A stretch of DNA of 64,000 bases from Euphorbia lathyris (taxonomy: Eukaryota > Streptophyta > Magnoliopsida > Malpighiales > Euphorbiaceae), in NCBI RefSeq assembly GCF_963576675.1, contig NC_088916.1, positions 49,787,001-49,851,000 of the forward strand, read 5' to 3'. Position numbers and translations under genes: made by a program. The notes beneath the pieces are model-generated. The model was not told the origin of the DNA. It made no database searches and worked only from the letters and a program-made list of their open reading frames with translations. Below are positions 50,607 to 61,800 of the stretch, in pieces. Every line of letters begins with the position of its first letter. Position 1 is the first letter of the stretch.

Positions 50607-53600
50607 ATGGTTGAAATGCATACGATGGTTATTCACTATGGTGGGGAATGGGTAGATATGGAGCAACAACTTTATGTTGGAGGACAAACCAAAACTGTGA
50701 AAATGGATATTGATTACATACGCTACTTTGAATTAGGGGCTATTTCTAAGGAGGTAAGGTATGAACTGTAGGAAAATAGACAAACCTAGGCGTAGCGGAA
50801 TAATAAAATTTTATCTATTTTATTTATTTCCCTTTTCCAAGATCTGTTAATTGTTATTTCATATAAAGAGGGATAGAATGTAATACCTTTGTGAAGAACT
50901 ATCTACAGTTGCAAACGTAGTTCCCACAACTTCTTATATTCAATCTGTGAGCAACGAACGTTTTTGTTCAACACAGAAAACAATAACTAATCAGTAATCA
51001 ACCTTAATAATAGCAATCGCAATGATTGCCTCTAATAGAAATCGATACGAGATCAAAGAGAGAATAAGAAAGATTGTAATTAGCCGAGACGGTTTCGAAA
51101 GGGTTCCTCTTGCCTCCTTCTTGTGTTGGCCGAAATTTCTAGGCTAGGGAGTCTATTTATAGACTTCTCAAAACCCTAGTCCTAGTTGTGTTAGGTAATT
51201 AATTAATTAAAATCTTATTCGGAATAGGATTACTAATTAGATAATTAAATAAACACTTTACTATTATCTAAACAATAACTACTTATATTTAGATAATTAT
51301 TATTAATCAAATTAATAATTTAATTATTATTAGGGATAATTAATTAGAGTTTCAATCACATAAAAACTTCTAATTAATATTATCACATAATCCTTTAATT
51401 TAATTTATAATCATAATCTAATTACAATTATTAAATCAAATTAATTATTCCTAATATAATTACAAATTTCGGCCCCTATGTTAGTGTCTCACTAATTACG
51501 CTTTCGTCCTCTGGTTCCAAGTCCCATATGCGACCCATTAAGTTCTTTATTGCCACTAGCCGTATATATCCTTTGAAATTAATTCATCACGATTAATTCA
51601 ACATATATATAACGGAATACCGTTGCGAGCTGTTACTAGCAGAACCTATGATATTCCCCCAGAGCAATTAAGAAGTCAGGTTGATAACTGACGTTAACCT
51701 TTCCGTATTAGGTACAGTACAATACGATCCTTCATCAACTATATTCTGTCAGTCAATTCCTTATAACCATGGAACGTGTCAAGGTTACATATAACGAAGA
51801 GTCCGGTTTTACTTGTACAGGTTGAATTCACTCTAAAAGATAAGTTAAGTGAAATGTTCATTTCTACTCTTAGCTCTATCACCTGGCAAGGATTTCAGTT
51901 AATTCACATAAGCGGCCATTTGGATATATCTCCCACTTATCGGGAGTGACGAATGCTCAATCTGACATTAACTATTCTGCAATTACTTTGTGTGATACCC
52001 AACCCTGCTCTCACACATCCCAGGCTCTCACCTATTGGATCGTGCTCGCACAGAATCAAAGTATCAGACTCCATAATCCAGAATCACTAATTAACGAATG
52101 TTTAAGTCTGAGGATTAGTTATACCTACTAATACCAATGAGATGAACATTTGACACATTAGATAAATCAATCCATACTATTATCTCAAGTCGGGTCCCAA
52201 TCCTAATGAACTCTTTCACCAGATCCATGTAACTGTCTAGATATCTAAATATCTAAAGCTTGTGAGATCAGCTTTCTGTCTCGACAGAAAACACTGTTAC
52301 ATGCAAGTCTCAACAGTAATATACCAACCCCTATAATATATTACTTGACTTGGGTTAACTTTAAGTTTATTAATTTTATTATAAAGTACAGTCTTACTTC
52401 ATGCTTGTATGAACACTTTATAATTACTTAAACAAACTTAGGATTACTTTCTTTATGAAAGATTTGTGCCTTTATATATAGTTACATTTTAATGCTATAT
52501 ATCTGATCAAACAAATGATCAAATAAACAATTTATTCATTAATATTAATATCCTAAAACAATTATCTTTAGGACACTAAACTCCAACATGAACACCCATG
52601 CCAAATATGGTATAAGATTGCTGGGTTATCTGGATCAGAAGGAATTGAGGAGATTGTTAATGATGAGAATGTTATAGACTTCATTGAACATAATAGAGGG
52701 TATTCGCATACAGACATTTATTACCTGGAGATAAGGCCATTACAAGTTATTGATGACAATGATCACATGGGGTCAGTAAAAGAGATCCCAAGAACAAATG
52801 CAACTGTCTCTGATGATGTTGATGACGTTGATGACAATGACAATGATGACATGGGGTTTGATTCTGAAGATAGTACTTATGTTCAAAGTCTTAAGAGCAA
52901 TGAGGAGGAAAATGAGCCAGAATCTCTAGATGAAGAAGTAGAAACAGTGAAAGAGATTCCCAAGAACAAATGCAACTGTCTCTGATGATGTTGCTGACAA
53001 GGATTTGGATGATGATGATATGGGCAGAATTTAATGAGAAAGGCTATGATAGTGAAGAGTTGCATAGTATGAAGGGCTCTGATGATGAAGGTCCACAATA
53101 TATTGACTTCAATGAGAAGACTTGTTTATTTAAGAGTATACAGTCACATAATGTCACCAATACTAAGCAAAGAGGAATGGGAGAAAACAGATCTTCCAGA
53201 TATCCACCCATGGGTTGTGAAAAAACCTGTTGGAAGGCCTAAGAAGAAAAGAACTATGAGAGCTAATGAACCTAGAAATCCATACAAGGTAACAAGAGCA
53301 GGAGGAATTGTCATATGTGGGAATTGCAAGAAAGAAGCGCATAATGTTAAAGGTTGTACTGCTTCTGTTACAGGAGAAACAGGTTGGCAATGGAGGATAA
53401 GAAGAGCAAAAAACAAAGGATTGAATATCCAGGTAATATTATATTTTGCATACATGGTGATTTTTTATTTTCCATAGTTGTTTCCTTCCTCATCAGATCA
53501 TTTTCATATTGTTTTTTGAATAGTCCTCACCCCCTAAATGGGCTGGAAGACCAAAGAAGAACACAAATACATCTGCTGCAACTTCTCAGCCTTCATCCTC

Positions 53601-53777
53601 TGCATTGCAAAGGAGGCGTGGAAGAAGACCATTATCACAGCCACAACCAGCCTAAACTCCAATCTCTACAAGCATACTAGAAGTTTCAACTTCATAACCC
53701 CATCTATGGTGAGTTCACAGGATGTCAATGGAAGCAGGACGAAGTTTCAGGATATCTTGAAGAGGTTCCAGAGATGA
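50607..53777 (+). pseudogene. mudrA-like MULE transposase, core deleted and split by a solo LTR
   Basis: The transposase would bind the TIRs and cut the element out. The N-terminal region starts at 50607 (VIHYGGEWVDMEQQLYVGG, then DIDYIRYFELGAISKEV). The solo LTR enters at 50767. Coding resumes at 52589 in frame (IWYKIAGLSGSEGIEEIVND), followed by an acidic stretch with a duplicated VKEIP-acidic segment (about 52765-53030) and DFNEKTCLF. The sequence then jumps near 53125 to the C-terminal YSHIMSPILSKEEWEKTDL, GRPKKKR and the knuckle CGNCKKEAHNVKGC. The whole DDE core and the SWIM start are therefore deleted. A last exon after an intron (about 53435-53524) encodes a Pro/Ser-rich tail with GRPKKN and RRRGRRP. 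Confidence 0.85.
50767..52588 (-). repeat. Solo LTR, 1822 bp, inside the mudrA-like gene
   Basis: It begins TGTAGGAAAATAGAC and ends ACACTAAACTCCAACA (TG...CA). The exact TSD TGAAC lies at 50762-50766 and 52589-52593. No coding, primer site or second LTR was seen, so an LTR-LTR recombination product is the simplest reading. CTATTTATAG at about 51151 could be its promoter box. The ends resemble copia-type LTRs read on the minus strand. Removing it restores a continuous reading frame in the host gene. Confidence 0.85.
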
Positions 53778-54099
53778 GATGAGATGCAATGTCACTTTTT
53801 GAATGATTAAAGTAGGATTGATGTTTTTGTGGGTACAAAGTACCCTGATGTTCATTTTTTTGGATGATTAAAATAGTTTCTGGATGTGTTTAGTGGGTAT
53901 GAAGTACCCTGGTGTTCACTTTTTGGATGTTATGTTATGTTAAATTTGGATTGATGTATGTTAACTTTTTGGATGATGAAATATTTGTAATGCCTCCTTT
54001 TATGTCCTGCAATGGGAATGAAGTACCTTCTTTATGTCATTTTTCTTGTCAATTTTGTGTCATCATTATGTCAAGTTTGAGAGTTACAAATTTAGGTAA

Positions 54100-54345
54100 A
54101 AAATGTGGTACTAAACATCTTACTATCCCCATGTTACAGACTTTACCAAATGATTGTGATTAAACTTCAATGGTTATACATAATGCTTGTGATTAAACTT
54201 CAATGGCTATACATAATGGCTAAACAGCTTACTATCCCCATGTTATAGACTTTACAGACTATCCCCATGTTACAGACTTTACTAAATGCTTGTGACTAAA
54301 CAACTTATTATCCCCATGTTACAGGCTTTACCAAATAGCTATACA
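54100..54345. repeat. Tandem-like CCCCATGTTACAGACTTTAC units between the two MULE genes
   Basis: The words CTTACTATCCCCATGTTACAG, TTTACCAAATG and GTGATTAAACTTCAATGG recur four or five times with varying spacing. They lie between the convergent 3' ends of the mudrA-like and GRF genes. No gene is present from 53778 to 54853. (The first word quoted is 20 bases plus one overlap base and is variable between copies.). Confidence 0.55.
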
Positions 54346-54889
54346 TAATGGTCATTATTTGAAAGCTCAATAGAATGATCATGTCTTCGGAGTAATGAAT
54401 GAATTACTTCCTTCCTTTGTACCTTAATGAATATTAACTCAAATGAATAGAAAAAACAACTAGAAAACTGCAGATTAAATGCATAACTCCAATGAATTAC
54501 TTCCTTCTTGTGCTAGACATTGTATCTCTACTCAAATTATATTTGTTTTTTTTGCATAATGCAACAAAACTGATGTACATTTGTTAACATGCCAAAGATC
54601 CACTGATTTCATATTTCTATCAATTTTGTGTCATCATCAACATCAAAGAATAAGCAAACAAAGTCAATTGCCACAAACTTTCTGTCATAAAATACCAATT
54701 CATACCACAAAAACAAAGTCCAATTCATGGTGTCAAATACTTCCTATCATTATTCCCAAAATCCAACCAATACAACTCTAACCTTATTATGACAATAACC
54801 AAACAAACTACATTTCCTAAGTAACATTTCCATGTCCATCTTCTTCCTTTTTCCTAGGAAATATGCCTCTGCCTCTGCAAAAATAATTC

Positions 54890-55422
54890 TGATAACATTC
54901 GGAAAATATAAGGCGTGGAATAAAGAAGGTACTGCCGCGCGTTAAAAACCTGGCAGGAGGAGACAGGACATACAACGAGTATATAAAGGATACACCCGAA
55001 TAAGGAGCCGCTCAGAAGGGTATGCCTCATGGGAAGAGATTAACATCTGCCAGGTCCAAAGAGGCGGAACAACCCAGAGGACTCATAACAGTTGTTGAAG
55101 AGAGAAACGATGGAGAGTTAATAACACTAAAAGATCTCATTAAGACATTAAAAGCCTCAAGCGCAGCTAAAGAGGGAAATGCCTATAAAGTATTAAAAAA
55201 GCATTAAAAAGGAGTTAATGAGATTGTTACAGAAAGGTAATATAAATACACTCACATAAGGTATTCTACAGGTACACAATTTCCAATTCTATCTCTTCTT
55301 CGAGATTACAATTTCATTCTTAGAGAAAGTAACTAATTTAGGCATCGGAGTTCCTCCCGACCGAGCACAACGGGGTACCTCACATGAACATAATACGGTG
55401 TCAAGTAATTTGCTGAATATCA
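54890..55422 (+). repeat. Solo LTR, 533 bp, inside the GRF gene
   Basis: It begins TGATAACATTCGG and ends TGCTGAATATCA, with the exact TSD AATTC at 54885-54889 and 55423-55427. It contains a TATA-like TATAAATACAC at about 55242 and AACTAATTTAGGCATCGGAG, a wording seen near the end of Ty3-type plant LTRs. There is no coding capacity; the short open frame at 55022 is inside the LTR. Confidence 0.85.
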
Positions 55423-55522
55423 AATTCTTCTTTTGCCAGCAAGTTTTTCGCCAACCTCAACTCCAACTCCATCTCTTCAATCATTTTCTGAGCTTCTTTC
55501 AGTTCTTGTTCATATGTATTTC

Positions 55523-57300
55523 TGATAGGGGCGTTTCGTCCCTATCTTTTAGCGTGATTTACGGTTTAGTTTTAGATGAAATAAATAAGTTTAATTGCAA
55601 AAATAGAGTGTTTTAAATAAAATAACGAAATAAAAATAAATTCCGTACTTATGTTTAATTTTCACTATTTTTGATTTAATTAGAAATAAAAACGTCAAGC
55701 TAACTCGGCTCTCGAGAATTGTGTTTCAGGTACGAGCAAGGAGTGAAATTCCACCAACATACACGGGGCGTACCTCCCTTTACGCGGGGCGTGGAACATT
55801 TGGTCAGAAATAATTGTTCAATCCACAGGCACCACGTGGGATCTAGTCACCAATACGTGGGGTGTATCAACCACCACGCGAGGCGTGGAAACATGTGTCA
55901 GAAATGATAAGCCTAATCCTGAAAGTCAGACTGCAAGGTCTCTCTGAGTTAACTACCCTACGCGGGACATACCACCTTACACGCGAGGCGTGTAAGGAAG
56001 TTTTTCAATGCAAAAAGCTCAGAGACTCATTTACGCGGGGCGTGCTTCGACTATGCGAGGCTTAAAAGGGCCAAATCAAGCAATAAAATCTCAGAAACTC
56101 AAACACGCGAGGCGCATCCCAGTCCACGCGAGGCGTGATTGAGACAACATGATCTGGATTTGGTCCACATGCAGGAGATTTCTGACGGAATGAGCAATTA
56201 CGCGGGGCGTACTCCACCATACGCGAGGCGTATCATGGGAAATCTGTAGAAAATCATGTTCCTCCATGCTTGTATCTTATGAAATTACAACTTTGCCCTA
56301 GCTTGATGTGTATAAATAAGAGTGACTAGCACTCATTTAGACACATTTTTATCTCTTAATTTTGTAATCTTGAACCTTACATCTTTTGTTATTTTTGTTA
56401 GATAGTTGGAGATTTTAGTTTATATAGCAATTCTCTTCCACCTCCGTTCACCAAGCTCGAAAGCTCCACCTCCAAGTCCTAAGAGACGGCCTTGAGTCCG
56501 GTTAGCTAGTTCCGAGGGTGGATTCTTCCCTTTTCACTTGCTAATTAGCTTGTACTCTTCCTATGTACTAGGCTTGGTTGTAATTCACATTTACATTCTC
56601 CATATTTATAATTTATGATTCATAATCTCTTTCTCTATATTTGTGTTGATGTTTACTACTTGTTTTGATACTCGTAATTGATTATTGTGTAGGAGAATGC
56701 GATTTCCGACGCCATTCGGGCTATCTTTAGGGATTCATATAGGTGTTGCCTTATCAGAAGTGACGCTCCAGAAACCGTAGGAATTGACAAACCACGGAAC
56801 TTACGGGCCCTAATTTCTGGTCCCAAGCATTAGACACGCATTGACTAGGAACCACGTAGTCTAAGTAACTCACGGATCGGTCACACTACACGTAGTCGTC
56901 ATTGCAAGAGTAAAACATTAACCGTTTATATATTGAGAGTCCTTATTCGTCATATTTATAACTTATCGCCATCCATATCATTTCGCAGAGCTTTGTTATA
57001 TAAACTTGTCTCACCCGTAGTTAGGAATAGTTTGTAGTTGTTCCCCGAATCAACTCAAAGTATTCACCGCTTAGATAACGTATAAAATCGAGTCGTCTAA
57101 TACTTGTAGTTATAAATCCCGTGGATTCGATACCCGGTCTTAACCGGATTATTACTTGATACGACGTGGTACACTTGCCCCTAAGTAGTGGTGTCTAGTA
57201 GAGTTAGAGCATTTAGAAAGATCATATCCATAGTCGTAACGCACTTATTGTAATATACATTTCGTCGTAGAAAAGCTCTATCCTAGCCGCTAACGCATCA
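55523..57300 (+). repeat. Solo LTR, 1778 bp, inside the GRF gene, with ACGCGGGGCGT repeats
   Basis: It begins TGATAGGGGCGTTTCG and ends CGCTAACGCATCA, with the exact TSD ATTTC at 55518-55522 and 57301-57305. Between 55761 and 56235 the 11-base motif ACGCGGGGCGT or ACGCGAGGCGT occurs about 12 times, often in pairs 20-25 bases apart. A TATA-like TGTATAAATAAGAG lies at about 56308. No second LTR or coding domain is seen. Confidence 0.87.
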
Positions 57301-57729
57301 ATTTCTCTCCTCCTTTAATGCTAATAACACCATCCTTCTCCTCCTACATGGTAATTCATATATCCATTCAAAAAAATTGCAACCCTTCACCTCCTGAAAA
57401 CGCCCATAGCCAAAAAAATGCCTACCTATATTCCATGGTGTCTTAGCAGTTCGTATTGGTGAAATGAAACCACAATTGTATCTCAGAAGATCTGGTAATT
57501 CGTCTCGATTTCCTTGCACCCAAGAATTTGAGGAATTTCCACTCATCCTTCCAGAACGAGTTCGGGATTACGGAAGGGGTAGTGAGATTTGTGGCAGAAA
57601 GAAGAACGATTTGGGGAAAGGAAGAACGATTTGGGGAAAGGGGGAACGTTGGGTCTCCAATTAGGAATTAGGGTTTAAAATTTTGGGAAAGAAAGAACGA
57701 TTTGGGAATGAGGGAGAAGAAAAGGATTT

Positions 57730-57940
57730 TAGGGGATTTTATATTAGGCATTTTATTTTAATACCGTTTTTGCCCCTGTTCAAATTATGAGTCAAAGTGC
57801 CACGTCATCAAAAGTAACGGTGTAAGCAGAAAAATCCATTCTCTGGTAACAGCATTCAACACATACCTCTGTTTATAAAAAAACCACAAGTTTGCGTTTG
57901 CTAATCAGGCAAACCATAAACATTTTTTTGTACTTATCTC
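57730..57940 (-). repeat. Right TIR of the MULE
   Basis: The inverted partner of 49887-50100; on the minus strand it begins GAGATAAGTACAAAAAAATG. The two arms are about 85% identical by eye. The GRF gene starts about 180 bp inside it, with CTTTCC/GGAAAG-rich leader sequence (57547-57729) that repeats GGAAAGGAAGAACGATTTGG. Confidence 0.9.
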
Positions 57941-57969
57941 TAATATTTAACTTTCCATTATTCCCATTT

Positions 57970-58615
57970 AGACCTGGCCATGGGCCGGGCCTAACGAACT
58001 TAGATCTATAAATCCCTTACCCAAGCCCACAAAAAATTTTAAACAGGTTTGGGCTATAAACAATATCCCAAGCCCAACCCAGCAAAGCCCACCTGTTTCT
58101 GCATATAAAATACATTGTGCCACTGTTAAATTTAAATTTTATTGCCTAATAGCTTTCGTAAGTGCTCTTCCTCTTTTAAATTAGTCCGTCTATTTTAATT
58201 TCCGAGTCCATGATTCTTGTTGAATCATTATCTATGTCTAGAACCACTTTCTTTAATTAAAACTTTATAATACAAATGATTTTGAATTAGTAATAGGAGT
58301 TAATATTTCAAAAAAAAATATTTATTATATCTGTGTTGGTGGTTAAAGTTAGTTATTATATGTTAATTATATTTATATATATCTATATATTTTTATAATT
58401 TTACTAATATTTTATAAAAATAAATATATAATCATATTATTTATAGAATCAGACCGTGCCATAATAATTATACAGATTCCAAACCCAACCTAAAAATATG
58501 CGGGCTAATACGGACTTGGACCGAGCCGGACTAAATGTGATCTTAACATATCCAAGTCCAATCGTTTTGATGTTGGTCTGGGTGGGCGAGCGGGTACTCA
58601 GACCCGTATACAGGT
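57970..58615. repeat. TIR-like repeat upstream of THO5
   Basis: The left end has GACCTGGCCATGGGCCGGGC, the right end CCCGTATACAGGTCTATTTC with GGCGAGCGGGTACTCAG before it. The interior is AT-rich with words for GGCCCAAGCCC type repeats. It is non-coding. It resembles widespread non-autonomous plant elements with GGCCCGG arms. It ends about 220 bp before the THO5 start codon, so it may sit in or beside the promoter. Confidence 0.5.
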
Positions 58616-58837
58616 CTATTTCCATTTATTTCTATTAACCCCTTGCCAAACAAGGGTTTATATTTCGAAAAAACGGAAAAAGGAAAAGGAAAACTCTCAA
58701 AACTTAAACGACGTCATTTTCAGAATTGACTGTAGATTGAAGCGTCGTCGTTTCACCCGTGGCGGCTTGCAATTGAAGCATCAAAATAGATTGCCTTGGG
58801 AGGAGCGGGCAGAGCCGGGGAAAGGAGAGACGAGAGG

Positions 58838-61800
58838 ATGGAGGACGGCGAGATAGTGGAAGCAGTAGCTATGGAAGAAGAGGCACAGTTACCTATGCAA
58901 TCTAAGAATGGTAAGTCACCTTATGAAATGCTGCGAGAAAGCAAAACTTCAGTGGAGGAGATCGCAGCCCAGATTCTGTCCATAAAAAAAGATAACAAGC
59001 CTAAATCGGAGCTCCGGGAACTTGTCGCCCAAATGTTTCTCAACTTCGTCAACCTCCGCCAGGTTCCAAACGTTATTCTTATTCCTCTCGCATTTCCACA
59101 TTCTCTTGTTCTTCTTAGTATTGTTTCCGTTTCTTATCTAGGGTTTGTTTCCATTGGTGTTGTGTTTAGGCGAACCGCTCGATTCTACTAGAAGAGGATA
59201 GAGCGAAGACACAGACTGAACGCGCGAAGGCCCCAGTGGATTTTACGACTCTGCAACTTCATAATTTGATGTATGAGAAGAGTCATTATGGTAAAGCTAT
59301 AAAAGCTTGTAAGGACTTCAAGTCTAAATATCCTGATATTGAGCTTGTTCCCGAAGACGAGTTCCACCGTGATGCCCCTGAACATATCAAAGGTCCTGTT
59401 TTGTCTCCTGATACTTCACACAACTTGATGCTCAAGAGGCTCAATTTTGAGCTGCACCAGGTATCATCAAAATTTCTGCAAATCCTCGTTCTTTCTCTTT
59501 GCTTTTAATTGAATTGGAAGTTTGCTAGGTTTTAGCCTTGGTTTCAATTTATCAGTATTTTTTTTTGTTCTCTCTTCAGCGTAGCTTGTTATATAGTTGA
59601 TTGATTCTTCTTCCTTGACTGAAATTTTGGGTTTAGTTTAGTTGAATATTTTTTTCAAACTTGTAATTTCTTATTTATTTAAATCAGCGCAAAGAGCTGT
59701 GCCAGCTCCATGAGAAACTGGAACAGCGTAAGAAAAGTTTGTTGGAGACCATTGCAAACCGCAAGAAGTTTTTGTCAAGTCTTCCTTCACACCTCAAGTC
59801 ACTTAAGAAAGCATCATTACCTGTACAAAACCAATTAGGGGTTCTGCACACGAAAAAAATGAAGCAGCTAAACTCAGCAGAGTTACTTCCTCCTCCATTA
59901 TATGTAATTTACTCTCAGTTCCTGGCACAAAAGGAAGCATTTGGAGAACATATTGAATTGGAGGTTGTAGGAAGTCTGAAAGATGCTCAAGCTTTTGCCC
60001 GGCAACAAGCGAGTAAGGATAATGGTAAGTGATTGTATCCATATTTTAGTATGGGATAAGAACATGATATTTAAATATGTCAGGAAATGCGTCCATCTGT
60101 ATTAGTTTGTTGTGTCACATTGTTATTTCAACCCTTCTTTTGATAGAATTATAATTTTATCATTTCTTACAACCTAAATAAAAGATGAAGACGAAATAGA
60201 AAGAGGAAGAGAGAAAAGTGGAAATTGAGAAAACTAAATATGGATGTTACTAAATGGACCAGGCATATCTACCAATGTGGAGACTTCCAGGTTGGAGGAT
60301 GATGCACCTGATGATGATGATGATGGTCAGAGAAGGAGAAAACGGCCAAGGAGGGTTCCAAGCAAGGAAAGTCTGGACCACACAGGAGTGTACCAAGTTC
60401 ATCCACTAAAGATCATACTTCATACATATGATGACGAGTTTTCTGATCCAAAGTCGGCAAAGCTTATCACTCTCAAGTTTGAATACATGTTGAAGTTGAA
60501 TGTTGTATGTGTTGGGGTGGAGGGATCCCATGAAGGACCTCAGAATAGCATATTATGCAATTTATTTCCTGATGACACTGGTGCTGAGCTTCCTCACCAG
60601 GTTTGGATATTGATATTCCTAAAGGATTACCACTTTTTCTCTCACTCTCTCTCCTCGAGTCTTTGCCTTTTTCATATTTTTTTCGTTCTGACATTCTTTT
60701 TCTTATCAATGATGGTGTAGTCAGCGAAGCTGTTCATTAAAGATGTCCCAGCATTTGATGAAACTAGAACGTCTCGCCCATATAAGTGGGCCCAGCATTT
60801 GGCAGGGATAGATTTCTTACCAGAGATTGCTCCATTGCTTAGTGACCTTCAAAATGCAAGCAGTGAAACAGCAAAAAATGATGTTGTTGTATCAGGTTTA
60901 TCGCTTTATCGTCAGCAGAACCGAGTGCAAACTGTTGTGCAAAGAATTCGTTCTCGGAGAAGGGCGCAGCTGGCTCTTGTGTGAGTCACTTCTGTATTTT
61001 TGGGGTCATGGTTCATTAGTGGAAGACTGCTCAATTAATGGGAGATAGATTCTATGTTGTGCTCATATCATAATATAGGCTCGTATAGCTCTTTTTACTT
61101 GGCTAGGACTGTAATGTTCATCTTTTATTTATATGAAGTAGCTGATGTTATGGATTCCTTTTAGTTTCAGTACTTTCTGCTTTCTGTTGACTTAGTTGAA
61201 CATGCTTCTTATTTTGTGGTCATTTATGAATGTCCATTTGGAATGTTCCTTTTAACTTTTGGTTATGTTTGTGAAAAGAAATGTGTTATGTTGAAATTTT
61301 GGAATTCTTTCACTGGTTTACAGGGAACAGCTTGATTCACTTATGAAGCTTCAATGGCCGCCATTGAATTGTGAAAATGTTCCTTGGGCTTTACATAGTC
61401 CCTTTTGCAATTTGCATGGTTGGTCATCTGCTAGGCCCTCAGCTATTCAGACTTCATCTGTGCCTGACACAGATAAAGTTCTGGAACTCATGGATGTTGA
61501 TGTCCAAAAAGGTTCTGGTATTTCAAAGGAAGAATTGGAAGGTGCGAGAGAAGATGGGGAACTTCCATCATTGGTTGCTTCTGTTTCGAATAATGTTAAG
61601 CTTAATTCTTCAAGAAGTTCTAATGTGGAACATACCAAGCAGTTGGCTTTAATTTCAAAGAGCGCTATATCACCAATTAGTAAGACAAAATCACTAAGTT
61701 TCAAGAAACATGATGAAGATTCTGATCTCTTGCTGGACACAGATAGTGATCAGGATGATCTTGCATCATTTGAGCCTGAGGTAGAGAATGAAGCTTCCGC

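Larger units (their letters stand above)
54854..57546 (-). pseudogene. GRF-type zinc-finger protein gene of the MULE, split by two solo LTRs
   Basis: GRF zinc fingers bind single-stranded nucleic acid in known proteins. The start at 57546 reads MSGNSSNSWVQGNRDELPD, then the finger: C in YNCGF, TPWNIGRHFFG, and CNFFEW. In the third metal position the usual Cys after RxFFG is Tyr (GYGRF), so the site may be damaged. Segment 1 (57546-57301) ends at the TSD of the 1778-bp LTR. Segment 2 (55517-55423) encodes a coiled coil (YEQELKEAQKMIEEMELELR). Segment 3 (54884-54854) ends QRQRHIS-stop. All three are in one frame across exact TSDs, giving about 126 aa. It faces the mudrA-like gene. Confidence 0.8.
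49887..57940. mobile_element. 8.05-kb MULE with about 210-bp TIRs, mudrA-like and GRF genes
   Basis: TIRs of about 210 bp face each other (49887-50100 and about 57730-57940), and the exact 9-bp TSD TAATATTTA lies outside both (49878-49886, 57941-57949). These are the hallmarks of Mutator-like elements. Inside, a mudrA-like gene runs rightward from the left TIR and a GRF zinc-finger gene runs leftward from the right TIR. Three solo LTRs (50767-52588, 54890-55422, 55523-57300), together 4.1 kb, are nested in it. Without them the element is about 3.9 kb. The DDE catalytic region is missing, so it cannot move itself. Confidence 0.9.

Noticed and set aside
50767..52588. Possibility of a host gene between the two mudrA-like pieces
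   Set aside because: Exact TSD, TG...CA ends and lack of any domain identify it as a solo LTR.
53144..53455. 103-codon minus-strand frame rich in Leu/Phe
   Set aside because: It is antisense to the mudrA-like C-terminal region with its CCHC knuckle, which is the real coding sequence.
55719..56065. Open frames over the ACGCGGGGCGT repeats
   Set aside because: They follow from the repeats' composition inside a solo LTR with clear ends and TSD.
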